Positions 34,001 through 47,175 of a stretch of DNA of 64,000 nucleotides are shown piece after piece; position 1 is the first letter of the stretch; each line of letters starts with the position of its first letter. The stretch comes from Trochalopteron elliotii (lineage: Eukaryota; Chordata; Aves; Passeriformes; Leiothrichidae): positions 3,815,401 to 3,879,400 of the forward strand of contig JANPWX010020199.1 of assembly GCA_024734555.1 (NCBI GenBank), written 5' to 3'. The position numbers were made by a program, and so were the translations under genes. The notes under the pieces are model-generated. The model made no database searches. It was not told the DNA's origin and was given only the letters and a program-made list of their open reading frames with translations.

Positions 34001-36837
34001 CAAAATGCTCATTGAAGGTTGGATGGAGACTATCAAGCAAATTCCACTGTATTTTCCTTCAGCAAATTAAGAATATTTTATGTCTATTTTCTGATATTTG
34101 TCAAGGATGTTGACTTTTTGCATTGGCTATTGCCAAATGCAGTGCCCTGTATATGAGTAAGAAATAAATAAATCAGCTGCATGTGCTAATGGAGTGGTTA
34201 TAGCTGAGGTTCTGTGAGCAGGGTGTGATGCTCACTTGTGGCTTTTGTAGTTTCAGAGAGTAGCAGGTGTACCTCTGTGGTAAACACCATCCCTTTCGGT
34301 AGAAATCTTGCTTTTACAAGTCTTGAGGTGAGAGCTGATAGACTCCAATTCTGTGAAAAATTAGAAGATCAAATCCACATGTGGAAAGTATGAATTAGTT
34401 ACCTAGCACAGTTTTCAAAAACTAAATATGAGCTATGATGTGTTTGAGCAGCACACTGTATTAGACGAGGCTATTTATGTCTTTGTAACTAATGCAGATA
34501 CAAAGCTCCAACTCTTTTAGTTCTTTATCATATCAGAGTGTAACTCCTCAGTGTGTTGTATATCTTAGGTTTCTCTTTCTCTATTTTAATGTGACTATAT
34601 TTAACAGAAATATATCTACTGTTTGTCTGGTTTTTAACCACTAAGGACAAAAGTAAAATTTGTAGGATATCCCACTAAGCCACAACAACAGAAAATTTCT
34701 TCCTTAATAGACAATTTAAGCCAGTTATTTCAGACTTTTTTTTCTCCCATGAGGCATTTTTTTACATTTTTGACACAGCAAATTCCATGTTATCTTTCCT
34801 TTCTTATAAGCAGCTTCATCTGTTTATGCATTTTCCTAGTTCCAGATCAGTGGGAATCCAGTTTGTATCTTCTAGCATAGAGAGGTCCTTCTTGTCAAGA
34901 AGTAGCCAGGAGGTAGAAAGCAAATAGCTTCAGCCAATGATTTATGGCGGGCTAACGCTAACAGATATGGCCACATATTTTATGTCGCAGTGGTCAGAAC
35001 CTTCTGTTTCTCCAACAGATGCTTCATCCTGGACATGCAGAATTGCAGGCTTGAGACACAAGGCAATATATATGCAAGGTTTATTTCCTATCAAGTGGCT
35101 TGTAAATTCTTCGTAATTTTAAGTGCCTCATTGCTATGCTGCCAGTGTACTTTTCTTCCCTTCTTTCAGAGCAAATCCGCATCCACATGAATTCCTGTGT
35201 TTCTACATAAATTTTCTGTATTTTGTATGTTTAACAGAAGCAACCTGTCCTAATTTATGAGCTTTGCCATTAGAAAGGACAGATATTTCACAGATGTAGT
35301 TCCTCACTTCTCTGCAGAGAAATGTAGGTGTGGGGTTTCTTTTTTTTGTTATTAGTCTTATTATGTACCTGACGTACATTTCATCTCCTTTTGTCCTTGG
35401 GAAAAAAAATTATCTGAGTGGGACTGGAAGACTTTTGAATTGTCATGGTCATTGGGAAGATTGATATATTTCCCTTGCTTTTTTTTCCCTCTTCTTCCTT
35501 CTGGTTTAAGCCTGCAGCTGTCTCTGGGAAAGCAGTTGTGTTCAGGGAGTGTCATAGTTTTTGTACTCATATTTATCATGCTACTATTCATACAGAAAGA
35601 ACGAACTGTTATCAGATTAACAGCTCTCCACAATGTTGTGCAGTCTACATTTTAGAAGAACTATATTTAATTCTTGACATTTTTGGAAAGGACAGGAATT
35701 AAAGCAAAAAAAAAGGTGTTTCTAGAACTCAGTATACAAAAAAGAAAAGCAACACACCTCTGTGTCTAATCATTCGTCATTAAGAAAGAAATTACTAGAT
35801 GAAAGGCATACTGATCTGAAGTTGCATTAAAAAACTAATAAAGGTACTTAAACATGAGTTATGTGTTTAGGTTTATGCTGTAAGAAAACCAACTTTTTGT
35901 TTCTGTGGTAGTATAGCTGAAATAGTTTACCACTGATAAATTATTTCTAGACAGAGATAGTATATCTCATCTTTCAGCCTTTATAGCTGAAAATAAAGGA
36001 TCAATTTGGGGTACACTGAGGAGCCAAAGAATTATGCAACATAAAGGTGATTGATTTTTTCCAAAATTAGTTACTAACTCTGCTTATAACGTTTATCTTT
36101 TTGAGTACTAGTGGTGGATCTGTTATCATGTTGGTATGAGCTAAAAGGAGTAGAAATAAAAACTAATAATATAGAAATCAGTAATATTCTCTAAATTTGA
36201 AGTCATGTGTGTCTGAGACTCCTTCCGTCTTTGAAGAGTGATGGACTTGGGTGGCTGGTTGCATTATACAAGATCTAATAGCAAAAAAAAAAAATTAAAG
36301 TATATCTAAGGTATTTTAATCAAAATTTTCAAGCCTGAGTAGGCGTTATCATACAGCAAAATACTATCAAATAGCTTGAGAGTCTGGCATGCAGAGATTC
36401 CATGGGACTCCAAAGGTTTGTACAGATTTTGTGGAATTTCAGTGGCTCAGGACATCTGTGAAAATGTTTCATGTTTAATTACTTCATTTCTCTGGTAGAA
36501 AGCTGAACCATGTTAAGGGGTATGCTTAAGAGTCATTGTCCATTTTTCACTTGAGTAGCCAGCCAAATTCAAGGTATTATATAGGTTGTTGTCATAAGGG
36601 CAGCGAAACTCGTAAGTGACTCAAATATTTCCTTAAAACTGTTTGTTTACAAAGATTTATTATGTCTCTAAATGCAGCAAGCCTTGAGAATTGATGTCCA
36701 TTGTCAGGTATTAATGTTTGAGTTCCCTATCCCATCAGCTGAGCTCTTAACCAGTGTCTCTATATATTCAGCTTCTTTTTGTCATCACAAATTAAGAACA
36801 TCTACAAAATGATACCTAATAGAGGTCTTTGCTATTC

Positions 36838-36855
36838 TTTTTTTTTTTTTTTTTT
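36838..36855. repeat. Poly(T) run, 18 bases
   Basis: An uninterrupted T18 in the 5' intron, without a recognisable attached element. Confidence 0.9.
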
Positions 36856-39501
36856 CAAATTTTCAGGACTGTAAGATCACAGAAATTGCTTACCAGCATA
36901 ATCCTATAACTTCTATCTCTTTCATCTTCCAGACATTACACAAATTACTCTTAAAATGTCAACACCATAAGCCACATTTTCAATTCAGAAAAAATGTTAT
37001 GCCACCCCAACATGTTTATACAGTTTTCCCATCAAGATATTTCCCATCACAAACCTGAAACAGTTTTACTTTCATTCAAGCTTTACCTTGGCAACTTTTG
37101 TCACTTAATTTTTTTATGTTGGAAAGGATTCCTCTTGTTAACCCCTTGACAATGTTTCCATAGAGTCTGTTCTCTGGTAGAGGTTTTTCTTATAATGAGG
37201 AACTTATTTGCAGTCTCAGGGTTTTTTCTTTTAATTTGTACATTTATGTTCACAGTTTTAGGGTATTTTCATCCACAGTTTTTTCCCCTATTCTACCTCC
37301 TTAGATAATCCTTCCTAATCTTCATGTTAGTCTTTGAACCAAATACAGTGCTTAGTAATTTTTTTGCTTGGTAATTTAAAGACACTTTGAGTTCTTATTA
37401 TGGTTTGTTCCATTTATTTATGCCACAAAAATACTGTTTCTAAAATCTTTCTATTTTCTCTAAAACTTCCTGAAATTATTTATTCACAAATGTGTAAGAT
37501 GTTCCTTTTCAAAATATGATTATAAGGTTTCTGCATTCCAAGTCTTTGTTCCTCCTCACAGAGATGAAGTGGCAGTGCCACACAAACCTGGAAGAGCAGA
37601 ACTCAGTGATGTTGTTAAACTATAGATAGACACCATTACGGTGAGGAAAAAGGAGGATTCCTTTGGAGGATTCCAGAGGATTCTTTGAGTGAGAAGATGA
37701 TCCTCGGTCAGGGTGTATAAAATTTCTCTGGAGCTTGTTGGATGAAAACAAAGGAGACAAGAAAGACCTGTGTAGATCTTGACAAGTCCTTCCATTTTAT
37801 CCAAAATTTAATTGTCTTCTCCATCCATTCTACCTATTTCTTCTAGACTCATCATTGACCATGGTTTAGACAGACACTGTCTAAGCGCATGTGCAAAGTT
37901 TCCTAGCATTCAGCAAATTATAAGCAGAAAGTAATCAAAATTCTGTTAGGAAATGATCCTTTTTAGAATTAATCCATATTTTCTTCAATAGAGGAAATTT
38001 AAAATTGCCTGTCACTGATATTGGCATTACTAAGCACTCGTAGCCAAGTTCAGACTATGATTTGATATTGTATTATATATTTTTTCCAATAATACCTGGA
38101 ATAATCCCCTGATTCTTAAAAGCTATTTGGGGGATTTAAGTTCCACAGGCTTCCTCATATGCAAACATTAGTAACAAATCTGCACATCTAGATCTAACCG
38201 CAGTCGGAGAGAGACTGCTTTCAGGTGATGCAATAACTTTAGAGAGCTTACGTTTTCCTGTAATAAGCCAATGCTCTCCAAAGTCCTTTCTGTTTAAGAC
38301 TGCTCCCAAACTGTAGCACTAGTATTTTACCTGGTGTGGAATATGTCTTTCAACACAAGCAGACCAAAATCAGAGTAGCTCCAAGACCTTTTCAACTCAC
38401 AAGGTGCTAAATCTTACCCTCTTGACCACTGAAGTGCTTCCTCTTCTTTAGCTCAGTAAATGACAGACTGAATTTGTAAAACACCTTTCATGATATTCTT
38501 ATGGATCTAGTAATGATAATTCAATCCAATCAAACTATTAGCTCAAAATTGTCAAGACTCATAGGTGAATTTGCAGTGGTCCAATTTCCCTACTCCATTT
38601 TCAGTCAGGTTCCCATTCCTAGCCTTTGTCTCCATTTCAGACCAATTAGGTGATTCAGTTTTCAGTCCCTTATCTTTTTTCCTCTTTTGTTATTAGTGTG
38701 TCCAATTGAATAAACTGTCATTCTTGAGGCAGTCTGAAGTACCTTATGGATCTTATTACATGTATGTTGGTCAGACTCCCATTATGTCCTTATAGCTGCT
38801 AAGAGTACATCAAGAACCTAATCACAAACGTATAAACCTTTTCTTCAAACTATTTACTTTAGGTTTTTTTTTTGGATCATGGGTACACATGGAAATACCA
38901 CCCAATAATTATTGTAGTTTTAAAATTGTCTCTTCATGAGTATATATTTTATACTAACATTTCACTTCATTGTTTTCCTTAAACCTGCGTTAGTGTTTTC
39001 ATTATTTGCTTTACAAATTAAATACTCTTCTTCATTTTAGCAATCTTCAGAAATGTTGTAAATTAGCCAGGTCTTCCTTTCTTCCTCAAGTATAGCAGGT
39101 ACATATCTTACTGGAGTCCAAGGCAATCAGTTTTCATCTGGTGGTTGCTTCTTGTGGTGTACTGCAAGGAATGACTCATCATCTGAGGCAAATTCCACAA
39201 TCACATGGAAGTATTTTGATCTCCTGTCATGGTTCTTTGCCAGCATAACCAGGTTTGGCATAGAGTGCACACAGTATTCATAAAATCTTCTACCACTGTG
39301 CTGGATGGATATTTGTCAGCATATATTGTGAAGGATAAGCTAAAGTCATTTTTTCCCTTTCCTACAGTCATGGATTGGCTTACATAGAGAGGCAGTTGCA
39401 GACAAGATATTCTGCGTCTGTGTACCTCAGTCTCTTGAGAAGCAGGGTCTGTGGCACAGTGAAACAGGGCAACTGTTAGGAAGTATCATCTTGTCTGCTA
39501 T

Positions 39502-39546
39502 TTTGGCAATGGTTTAGGTTTTTATACTTTGGCAATGATTTAGTTT
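39502..39546. repeat. Imperfect 19-20 bp direct repeat
   Basis: TTTGGCAATGGTTTAGGTTT at 39502 recurs as TTTGGCAATGATTTAGTTT at 39528, a 26-base period. A local duplication with a few later changes. Confidence 0.7.
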
Positions 39547-40394
39547 GCCCCAAAAAACTTTTCAGGGGAACTTTGCAAAACAAGAAACTCTTCCACCCAT
39601 GATGCACAAGTTCTTGGGCTGTGAGATAATTTGGTACTGTATTTGAGTTATAAACTACATAGACCACATTTGTCTGAAGCATTCTTACAATGAGTGTTTG
39701 GAAGTTTTTCATTCCAAGTTTAAAAAAAACCACATTGCAAAATATTATCATGGCTGTTCCAAGGCATAGAAAATAACAGTATTGATTAAGCTAGTAACTC
39801 AGCTGCAAGAGAGGAATTTTCTGCAGTTTTTTTCTACATTGTCATTATACTAGGAATATGTTGAAATGTAAACAAGCAAATAAGGTACAGCTCCAGAAGT
39901 TCAGATTTAAAATAAACACATTCTACTATCCTTTATGTATAAACAAATAAACTAATAAATGGAGTATAAGTTGAAATAATCTTACAAGTCCAACAGATGC
40001 TTTCAAAATCATTAGAAAAATTAATGAAATGGAACTCAAATCAAATAATTTAAGTTTTCTCTTAAAATTCTAAGTAAGAATTTACATATTGGGAATGATT
40101 TTGTGTTTTGCGACTTTATGAACATTTTACTCCTGCCTTGGTTCAGAACTTCATTGCCCTGGAATTATTCTCCATTATAAATTAAGCTTATGCCATAAGT
40201 CAGAAGTCAGGTTAGATAACTGAAAATATAAGAAGCCTTGGTAGTTACAGATTCCAAATATTTTCTTTATATACAGATTTTTTGGTTTGATGTACCGTCT
40301 CTCTAGTAGTCTCTAGTACTTCATCTATTATAATTTATCCATTATGGCTTAAATGTTTGTTTTATATTTCCTGTAGCCAAATGCATGATCCCTT

Positions 40395-40428
40395 GAGAGT
40401 TAAATTTAGTAGATTAAAATTAACTCTC
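40395..40428. repeat. Inverted repeat, 9-bp arms, 16-base loop
   Basis: GAGAGTTAA at 40395-40403 pairs exactly with TTAACTCTC at 40420-40428. A simple stem-loop candidate without a known role. Confidence 0.6.
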
Positions 40429-41642
40429 TTCCAACCTTTTCATACGGCAGCCTGCCCATAAGATCAAAACACATAGGGGTAGGTTATGTTTAATTTCTAA
40501 ATCAGAGTGTTGTGGACAGATGTTTGAAAGCTTAAGATGACTCAGATTCATTTTTGCATGGCTTTCTGCCTGGAGAAACATACTGTAGATCGTACCATTG
40601 CTGCTTTACTGGTATATTGCCATGGTGATGACATATATAATTTTATCATAACCTTCTGTTAATGGCCCAAACTGTATCTTTTGTTATGACCATGCAACCA
40701 AACCACCATGTAAATGTAAAGAACCACTTCTATCTTTGTCAGCTAATCTCAGTCAGATAATATGATAGATAATTATTTTCACCCTTCTCTGCATTTCTTT
40801 AAATTATATCCAGCTCAAGGTGACAGACCCAAAATGAGTGAAGTCTTCAATTGATGCAGTATGCCCAACTGTTTCTTCACTGTGTAGCTGTCTTTGTCCG
40901 TGTGTGGAACATAGTCAGGATTTTACAGAAACCAAGTGACCATTTTATCTTAGTATGTGTCTCTCACTCTCAATGGTCATGGTTACGTTTTTGCAGATGA
41001 TTTTTCATCAGAAAAGTTGATTATGTGTACATTCATGTTTTTAGACACAGATTCAAAACTTGCTTGAGAAAACAGGCTTGCCTAAAAAGATTTCACAGAC
41101 CTTTAAAGTTACTTTTATATATCCAGACAAGAATGGTAGGAGAAAAGGAATAGCACTTTTTTCTTTACTTATAACAACATAATAAAAAAAAAGTTGTTCT
41201 TCAGTTTTAACCTAATTAATCCACTCCAAATGTAAGCTGCTTAATGGAACAAGGACATCTTTATGAAAAGATTGTTACTTTTGTAAAGCAACCATGAAAA
41301 TGCTATAAACTCTAGCACATTTTAACTTGATTTTTCTCTGGTTGCCTTCTTTTTTATAAATTACATATTTTTACTGTCTTGTTTAGATATTCCTCATTTC
41401 TCCTGGTGTAACTGCTCAAAGGATCCTCTGTCTGGGGTGTTGCAGCAGAGCATATTCAGACACTTCTGCTCAGAGAAGGAAGTGGACAGTTTTGGTTCCC
41501 ATTTTGCACTTCTGGAACAGTTTAGGGAAGGAAGCACCTTTACACCTTTTATTGTTCGTGGTTGCTGACATAATATCCTTCCCTGACTGCTCTGTGCGTG
41601 CTTCCTGCCATTCTGTCAAGATTCTTCTGTGTTGCAGAGCAG

Positions 41643-41695
41643 GGATAGTGGGTGTGCATGTGTGTGTATGTGTGTGCATATGTCTGTGTGTCAGT
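41643..41695 (+). repeat. (TG)n imperfect microsatellite
   Basis: TG repeats are interrupted by CA, TA and TC. Frames on both strands show Val-Cys or His-Thr repeats, which are translated microsatellite and not protein genes. Confidence 0.8.
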
Positions 41696-42472
41696 GTTCA
41701 GAAGAGAGACAGGAGCGGTCAAGTGATTTGCTGCAGTTTTCATTTAGCTCTTTTCCCTTCTCAAGGCTCAGATCAATCTTCTGACAGCTAACACTGCCTC
41801 TGCCAAATCATATAATGAACAGAAGACTGCCAAAAATTAAGTTCCTCTTTTTTTAAGCAGTCTGGTTTGTTTTGGTTTTGGTTGTTTGGGGTTTTTTTTA
41901 CTACTTGGCTTTGCAAATAAATGCAGAAAACTATAGCAAAATAGCATTTAACTATGTGTTTCTTTAAATGCAATTTGTTTGCACATGACTATATTATTAA
42001 ATTGGAAGTTTTCTTTTATGTGGAGCTACTTCAACAAAGCTCCTTTTTAGATTCTTTTGGATAGTTGAAGCCTGAAGTAATATTTGACTTTTGCAGTACA
42101 TTCAACTTTTCTAGTCAATGTACTTTATTAATGTTAGTAAAATAAAGATTTACCAGTTAACAGAAACTTTAAATACTTAATGCTGCAATCCTTGATTCTG
42201 CAAGAACTTTCAAAAGGTGTTGAGAGCCCTGGATAAGTCCTAAACAGCTACAGAGAATTGTTGGTCTCCAGTGTTCTTTAAATTCTGTTTGACTTGGATA
42301 TTACCAGGATTTGAAGGTTATAGCCCTTGCATGAGATGACTTGATTTACTTATCTGAATTTCATGATTGGGAATCAGTGCAGCTATCTTTTTTTAATGTA
42401 TGTACTAATGAAATATATAGAACTATAAGCTAACACATAGTAAGAATAGCCCATGAAGGTCTATGTGTTGAT

Positions 42473-42520
42473 AGGTGCGTGTGTGTATATACATATCTGT
42501 GTCTGTCAGTGTGTCTGTGT
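42473..42520 (+). repeat. (TG)n imperfect microsatellite
   Basis: GTGTGTGTATATACATATCTG followed by TGTCTGTCAGTGTGTCTGTG, a degenerate TG repeat about 0.8 kb from the previous one. Confidence 0.7.
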
Positions 42521-43099
42521 AAAAGAGTAAGAGAGATAAAGGGGAATACCACAGGCTTCCCAATTTGTTTTGAGTAGTAGTAAAAGTAGCAGAAATTGGA
42601 GATTTTTAAAAGGATGTAAGTTTGTTACAAAAATTGAAAAACTTTTCTTTCAAGATGGACTAGTAAGCAAAATGCAAACTAGGACATATAGGAAGAAAGA
42701 TTTTTTTATCTTTTTTAATCCATGCAAGAAAACTCACTGGCTGTTGAAGCAAATTTATGTTTCTTCACAAATTATATCTTTCATACAGATGACCTAATTA
42801 TATGTTTTATACCAAATTCTGCTTATCAAGGCTTGCATGAATTACTCTAAGATAATTTTGTGTAGATCACAGGAATTTTAAGGTTCTGAATTTCAACTGT
42901 CTGTAAAATCTGTTGTTGTTTGAAGACTGGTCTTAAATGTTGAACTGATAAGTGTGTGGGAGGGACTCAACACACGGCTCCTCCACTGTGATTTTTATCC
43001 TTCCTGACAGAGTGTTCTCAGTATTAAGTAATTTTTTTTTCTGAATTCACTCAGCATCAGCATCTTGATCTGCAGAGCAGCTCATCTTCACTAACCAGC

Positions 43100-43343
43100 T
43101 GCAACTGCTCTAATCTGCCCACGCTGACCTTCCACCCTGCAGTGAATAGAAGTTTAGGCAATCAGAGTGCTGTAAACCAATAGCACCACTGGCCTCAGCT
43201 GAATGAAAGGAAGGGAAGTTGTTCCATGTGCGTTTGCTGGGGATTAGAGTATAGGTTTGCTTCTACAGAGAAAGCCTGTTAGACTCTTTTGAGTACGGCA
43301 TGCGCATGGGAAACACCATTCTAATTTGTGCTTTGTGTTGGAG
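43100..43343 (+). promoter_or_regulatory. MEF2C: Possible alternative promoter and first exon of MEF2C
   Basis: A non-repetitive, GC-richer block lies 1.9 kb upstream of the coding-exon acceptor. It carries a CCAAT box (43177-43181), an NRF1-like GGCATGCGCA (43297-43306, one mismatch from consensus) and a strong donor GAG|GTAAGA with GT at 43344. A perfect MEF2 site follows at 43399-43408. A transcript starting here and spliced from 43343 to 45256 would keep the whole MEF2C coding region with a short leader that avoids the upstream exon's uORFs. This is inference from motifs and splice-site quality; no start site is proven. Confidence 0.3.
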
Positions 43344-43398
43344 GTAAGACTAGGAAAAACAGGAAAGAAACCCAATCCAAGGAAATGTAAAACTGTTT

Positions 43399-43408
43399 CT
43401 AAAAATAG
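43399..43408. promoter_or_regulatory. MEF2 consensus match CTAAAAATAG
   Basis: A perfect match to the MEF2 consensus, 55 bases past the strong donor of the possible alternative first exon. The position is suggestive of autoregulation, but the match alone is within chance expectation. Confidence 0.3.
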
Positions 43409-45255
43409 ACTGGGTTTGTTTGTCAACACTGAAAATCAGATAATACTGTCTCCTAACTTAGTTTGGAAAAAGCTTTTAAAAATGCATTTACAAAATAAAT
43501 TTATTTCAAAGTTTTCGTCTTCTTTTAACTTTTTTGTTGTCGTTGCAAATATGATCAACAACCTTTGTATCTTTTTAAGCAGTGAGAAGCTATTGTTTTC
43601 AAATATTAAAAAAGAACCAAAGAAATTTTTTAGTCTGTATTTTTTTATATTTATAATATGAATTGTTCCACGTTCTCTGTTCTGCATTATGGTAATGATA
43701 TACAAATATGCCCAGAAAATAATATCAAAAGACATTCCTGTACAGAAATATAGTAAGTACTATACCTGAATATTTGTTTTACCCAACAGATTAATTACAT
43801 CATAGTGGCTAGCTAGAAAACTCAGACTGGGTGTTTATTTGTGATGTGGTTTTTTTTTTCTTAGTGATAAAATACTTGAGCTTAAAGTTTAATGTATGCT
43901 AAGAAAATCAAAAGATAATTGAAGATCAGAAGGAGTGAGATCTAGCTTTTCTACCTCAGTAGCTTTGAATCAGAGCCAAATAATGGATTAAATGACCAGG
44001 ATATCAGCTTAGTGTTATGTAATATATTGTGAGAATTTATCAGGTTGTCTGAGATACTATAAGGTTAGAATAAATGAGGAAATACCAGCCTCTATTTTAA
44101 AATTACAAATTTTTTACTTCCAAGGCAATATTTTTACTACACTATGGAGCTAACATAAAAACTCCAAAAGAATGTATAAATTCATATTTTTCATATTTCT
44201 TTTTTCTATTCTGTGTTTCAAAAACTTTTGTGCTGTTCTATTAAAAATATATAAATATACAAATATGGTAAATTAGGATTATAAAGGGGAAAACTTGTGC
44301 TTTTACCTTATACTGGACTAAATAAATTTTGTAAATTTTTCTATTTCCATGGACTCTTTTACTGCTGAAATATTTTGTATATGATAGAAATTAATTATGT
44401 GGGTTACAACCTTTTGTGAACTATGTTTCCTGCATTGTGTATTTTTATATACATATCTCTCTATGTACATATCTCTACATATATCTCCTTAGCTCTGTGA
44501 CAGAGCCAGTATTGTAAAGCTCATGCATTACTAAAACAGTGAAAATATTTTTCAAAACATTCTTAAATTGTCATCTGCCTCAATTATTCTGTTTTCATAA
44601 GTAAATATGCATTTGCAGGTTATAAATCCTTTGCAAAGCAATTTAGAATTTACACTAAAATGAAATGAGGGAAAAGTGAGCTAGAGTTTTCCTCAAGTAT
44701 CTTCAGTAGTACTTTCACTAATTTATGTTCTTAAAGAATAAGGTTAAGAGCTTTGGGTTTAAAGTAGCTGAAAACTCTTATATATCAAGTAACACCTTAA
44801 AAAATGTCCATCTTATTTGCACAATGAGGGAAATTATCACCTCTGCTGTCAAAACACAAAATTGTTTTCCTTTCAGAAATGAATTAGCTGGCCTGCTTAT
44901 CATACATAGATACACAACAGTTCATTAACTCTCTGATTTAGGTAATTTTTCATATTAGAGCTCTGAGTGATACTTAAAATTAGGGACTATTAATTCCATT
45001 AAAATTTTCACAGTGTGTACTTCAGTCTTTTTCTTTTATTTCTTCGTATTTTTGTGTGTGGTGTTTTCTGTCATAAAAATAAGCCTTTGAATATTTTTTT
45101 TTCTCCATGCATTACTTGTTTTATAGGTGTAGTAAATTTTCATTAAAATTTACATGTACACTAAATTATAATAAAGATGTTTGGCCAGCTCCATATAATT
45201 ATTTCCATCTGGTTATCAATTTCATAATAACATTTGATTTCCTTTCTGTGTTCAG

Positions 45256-45399
45256 CAGGAACGGATGCAGGGGACTGTGAACTGAGTAGTGCAAGTGCTG
45301 AAGAAGGAGGTTTGTTTTGAGGAAACAGGAAAGAGGAATAAAAGAGAAGGGAAAAATACGTAATTTTAAGGAAGAAGGAGAGAAAAAAAAACGGGGACT
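45256..45399 (+). other. MEF2C: MEF2C 5' leader part of first coding exon
   Basis: The leader begins after the acceptor (polypyrimidine tract, then TTCAG|CAG|GAAC). A second AG at 45257-45258 makes a CAGCAG tandem acceptor, so leaders of 144 or 141 bases are both possible. It contains a 6-codon uORF (45265-45285) and a long purine tract (about 45366-45396). Two stops in the main frame (TAA at 45361 and 45367) lie before the start codon, so the main ORF cannot begin further upstream in this exon. Confidence 0.85.
45265..45285 (+). other. Upstream ORF, 6 codons (MQGTVN)
   Basis: ATG at 45265 reads six codons to TGA at 45283-45285. It ends 114 bases before the MEF2C start codon and is in a different register from the main frame's upstream stops only in position, so it does not overlap the coding sequence. 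Reinitiation after so short a uORF is generally possible. It is present in any mRNA using this exon. Confidence 0.6.
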
Positions 45400-45453
45400 A
45401 TGGGGAGAAAAAAGATTCAGATTACAAGGATTATGGATGAACGTAACAGACAG
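45400..45453 (+). CDS. MEF2C: MEF2C, first coding exon (codons 1-18)
   Basis: MEF2C is a nuclear MADS-family transcription factor that binds YTA(W)4TAR as a dimer and drives muscle, heart, neural crest, endothelial, lymphoid and neuronal programmes. This exon encodes MGRKKIQITRIMDERNRQ, the N-terminal arm and start of helix 1 of the MADS box. Its basic residues (R3, K4, K5, R10, R15, R17) lie in the DNA-contacting region. The start codon has a strong context (A at -3, G at +4) and follows in-frame stops at 45361 and 45367. The exon ends after a complete codon at a strong donor, CAG|GTGAGT. These 18 residues are the same in MEF2A and MEF2C; the next exon decides the paralogue. The gene continues beyond the window. 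Confidence 0.97.
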
Positions 45454-47175
45454 GTGAGTTGCAAAAATACCTGACTTGAGCATCAGATTGTATTTAAAAG
45501 GTGACTTATTATTAAAAGTGATTTAAAAGTTGATAAGTTTGTGCACCTATGCATATACCAACATATTTGTTAGCATATACACAATGCATGTTAGACTATC
45601 AAAGAAAAAGTACTTTTGTAAACAACCTGAAACCTCACACACAGTGTTTTCAAGTTCAGTAATACGCACAGTTAGGAAGTTATTACTTGAGAACTTGGTT
45701 CTACAAAAACTGTTGTGTGTGCTCTACTTCACACTTGCTTTGACTTCAGTCTGGAATATACATGATTAAGGACACCTGTGAGTTTCTACAATACACAGGC
45801 TTTTAGTATTATATTTTGTGAACTGTTATGAGTTATTATAATATGAGCACTTTCACTTAAATTTAGACATCCCAATTATTTGTGCTCCTTCACCTTTGCA
45901 GCATCTTTATTTTTATCTCCTTCAAGTAAAAAGAGACTGCTTCATATAAAAGTCTCTTCTTTTCCTCTCTGAATTTTCAGAGGAACTGGAGTAGCCTAAC
46001 ACATTCTAAAAACCACATACAATAATACTAGCGTGTTTTAGTTATAAAAACAAGTGACCATCAATATTTAGCTAAAGCTGAATAGGTCCAACAAGATATA
46101 TTTACTAATTTTTAACTCTGCTTTAAATAAAATGGCTAGGCAGCTGTCACATATTACCAACACTATCTCTGCTAGTTAAAATATGATCATAAATTAGAGA
46201 ATTTGCTTCCCTCTTTTCACGAAAACAAAATTCAATAACTGATATCTTCAAATAATATTGATGAAAATTCCTCCTGTTTACATTTGATGTAAATGAATGG
46301 ATGTGGATGTTTTGTTGAAACTGGAGATCCACAATTGAGAGAATCTCTTCATATAATTATTTAATACTACGATTAATGTTCTTCATACACCTGGCTGCAA
46401 TTTAGGAATAATCTTCAGTAGCTGATTTTTAAGAACTTGAAACTGAGTTACTATTAACATAGTAGTACTATTAATTTGATCTATAAATTTCTTTGTATAT
46501 TTAGGGATTTTTTTTAAGAAGCTGTTAGTCATGGTGGATTTTGTAAAGCAGTAAAAACCTCAACCAAAGCATAACAATAAACTATAGTCCTTAAATATGC
46601 TTTCCAAGATTTTTAAGTTTTGTAGTGTTAGTAGTTTTACTAGTACTTAGTTGTGTTTTCCCTAAGAATTGTTCTTGTGAGACAAGCTAAAAAGTAATAA
46701 TTCTAATAATATAGAAATATCATCGTATTTATTTTAATAGCCTTATAGGTTGCAGTTGAAATCTGATTTGAAATACTGAATTGATTCTTAAATATTCAGT
46801 CAGTAGTGGTTTGAAACTTGCCCATGCTACAATGCTTTCTTTTTGAAGTGAACCTGAATTACTTTGTAAATGTTACCACAAAATTTTGCCATTCATAACA
46901 TTAATTCATACAACAGCTTTGATCTCAACTTGCATGCTCAAATATAGTATTTACAGAGATTTTAGCCCCACTTTTGTAAAAAAAAAAAATCCTTAAAGTG
47001 GTTAAATATATTTTTAAAAGAGAAGACAGTTAGTCTTCAAATCATTCACAGTAGAGTTTCAAGAATTCCAGAAACAGCTTTCAGAACGAATTATTATAAA
47101 TAAAACTGTAATCCTAGAATACTGACAGTTAGTTGTAGTGTTAGTGAAGAAGGGTTTGTCTCATTAGCTTTCTTA

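Larger units (their letters stand above)
1194..45255 (+). other. MEF2C: MEF2C 5' intron (inferred, 44 kb)
   Basis: The inferred intron runs from the donor GTAAGTA at 1194 to the CAGCAG acceptor at 45254-45258. It is AT-rich throughout, and all open frames in it are short. I recognise no other gene in it. Its contents are listed separately: simple repeats, a CR1 tail, an L2-like relic, palindromes, candidate enhancers and a possible alternative first exon near 43.3 kb. Further noncoding exons could lie inside and would not be visible without transcripts. No specific feature was found in the long stretches 5000-13100, 14000-19800, 22000-25600 and 32000-39400 beyond short A/T or A/C runs. Confidence 0.6.
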
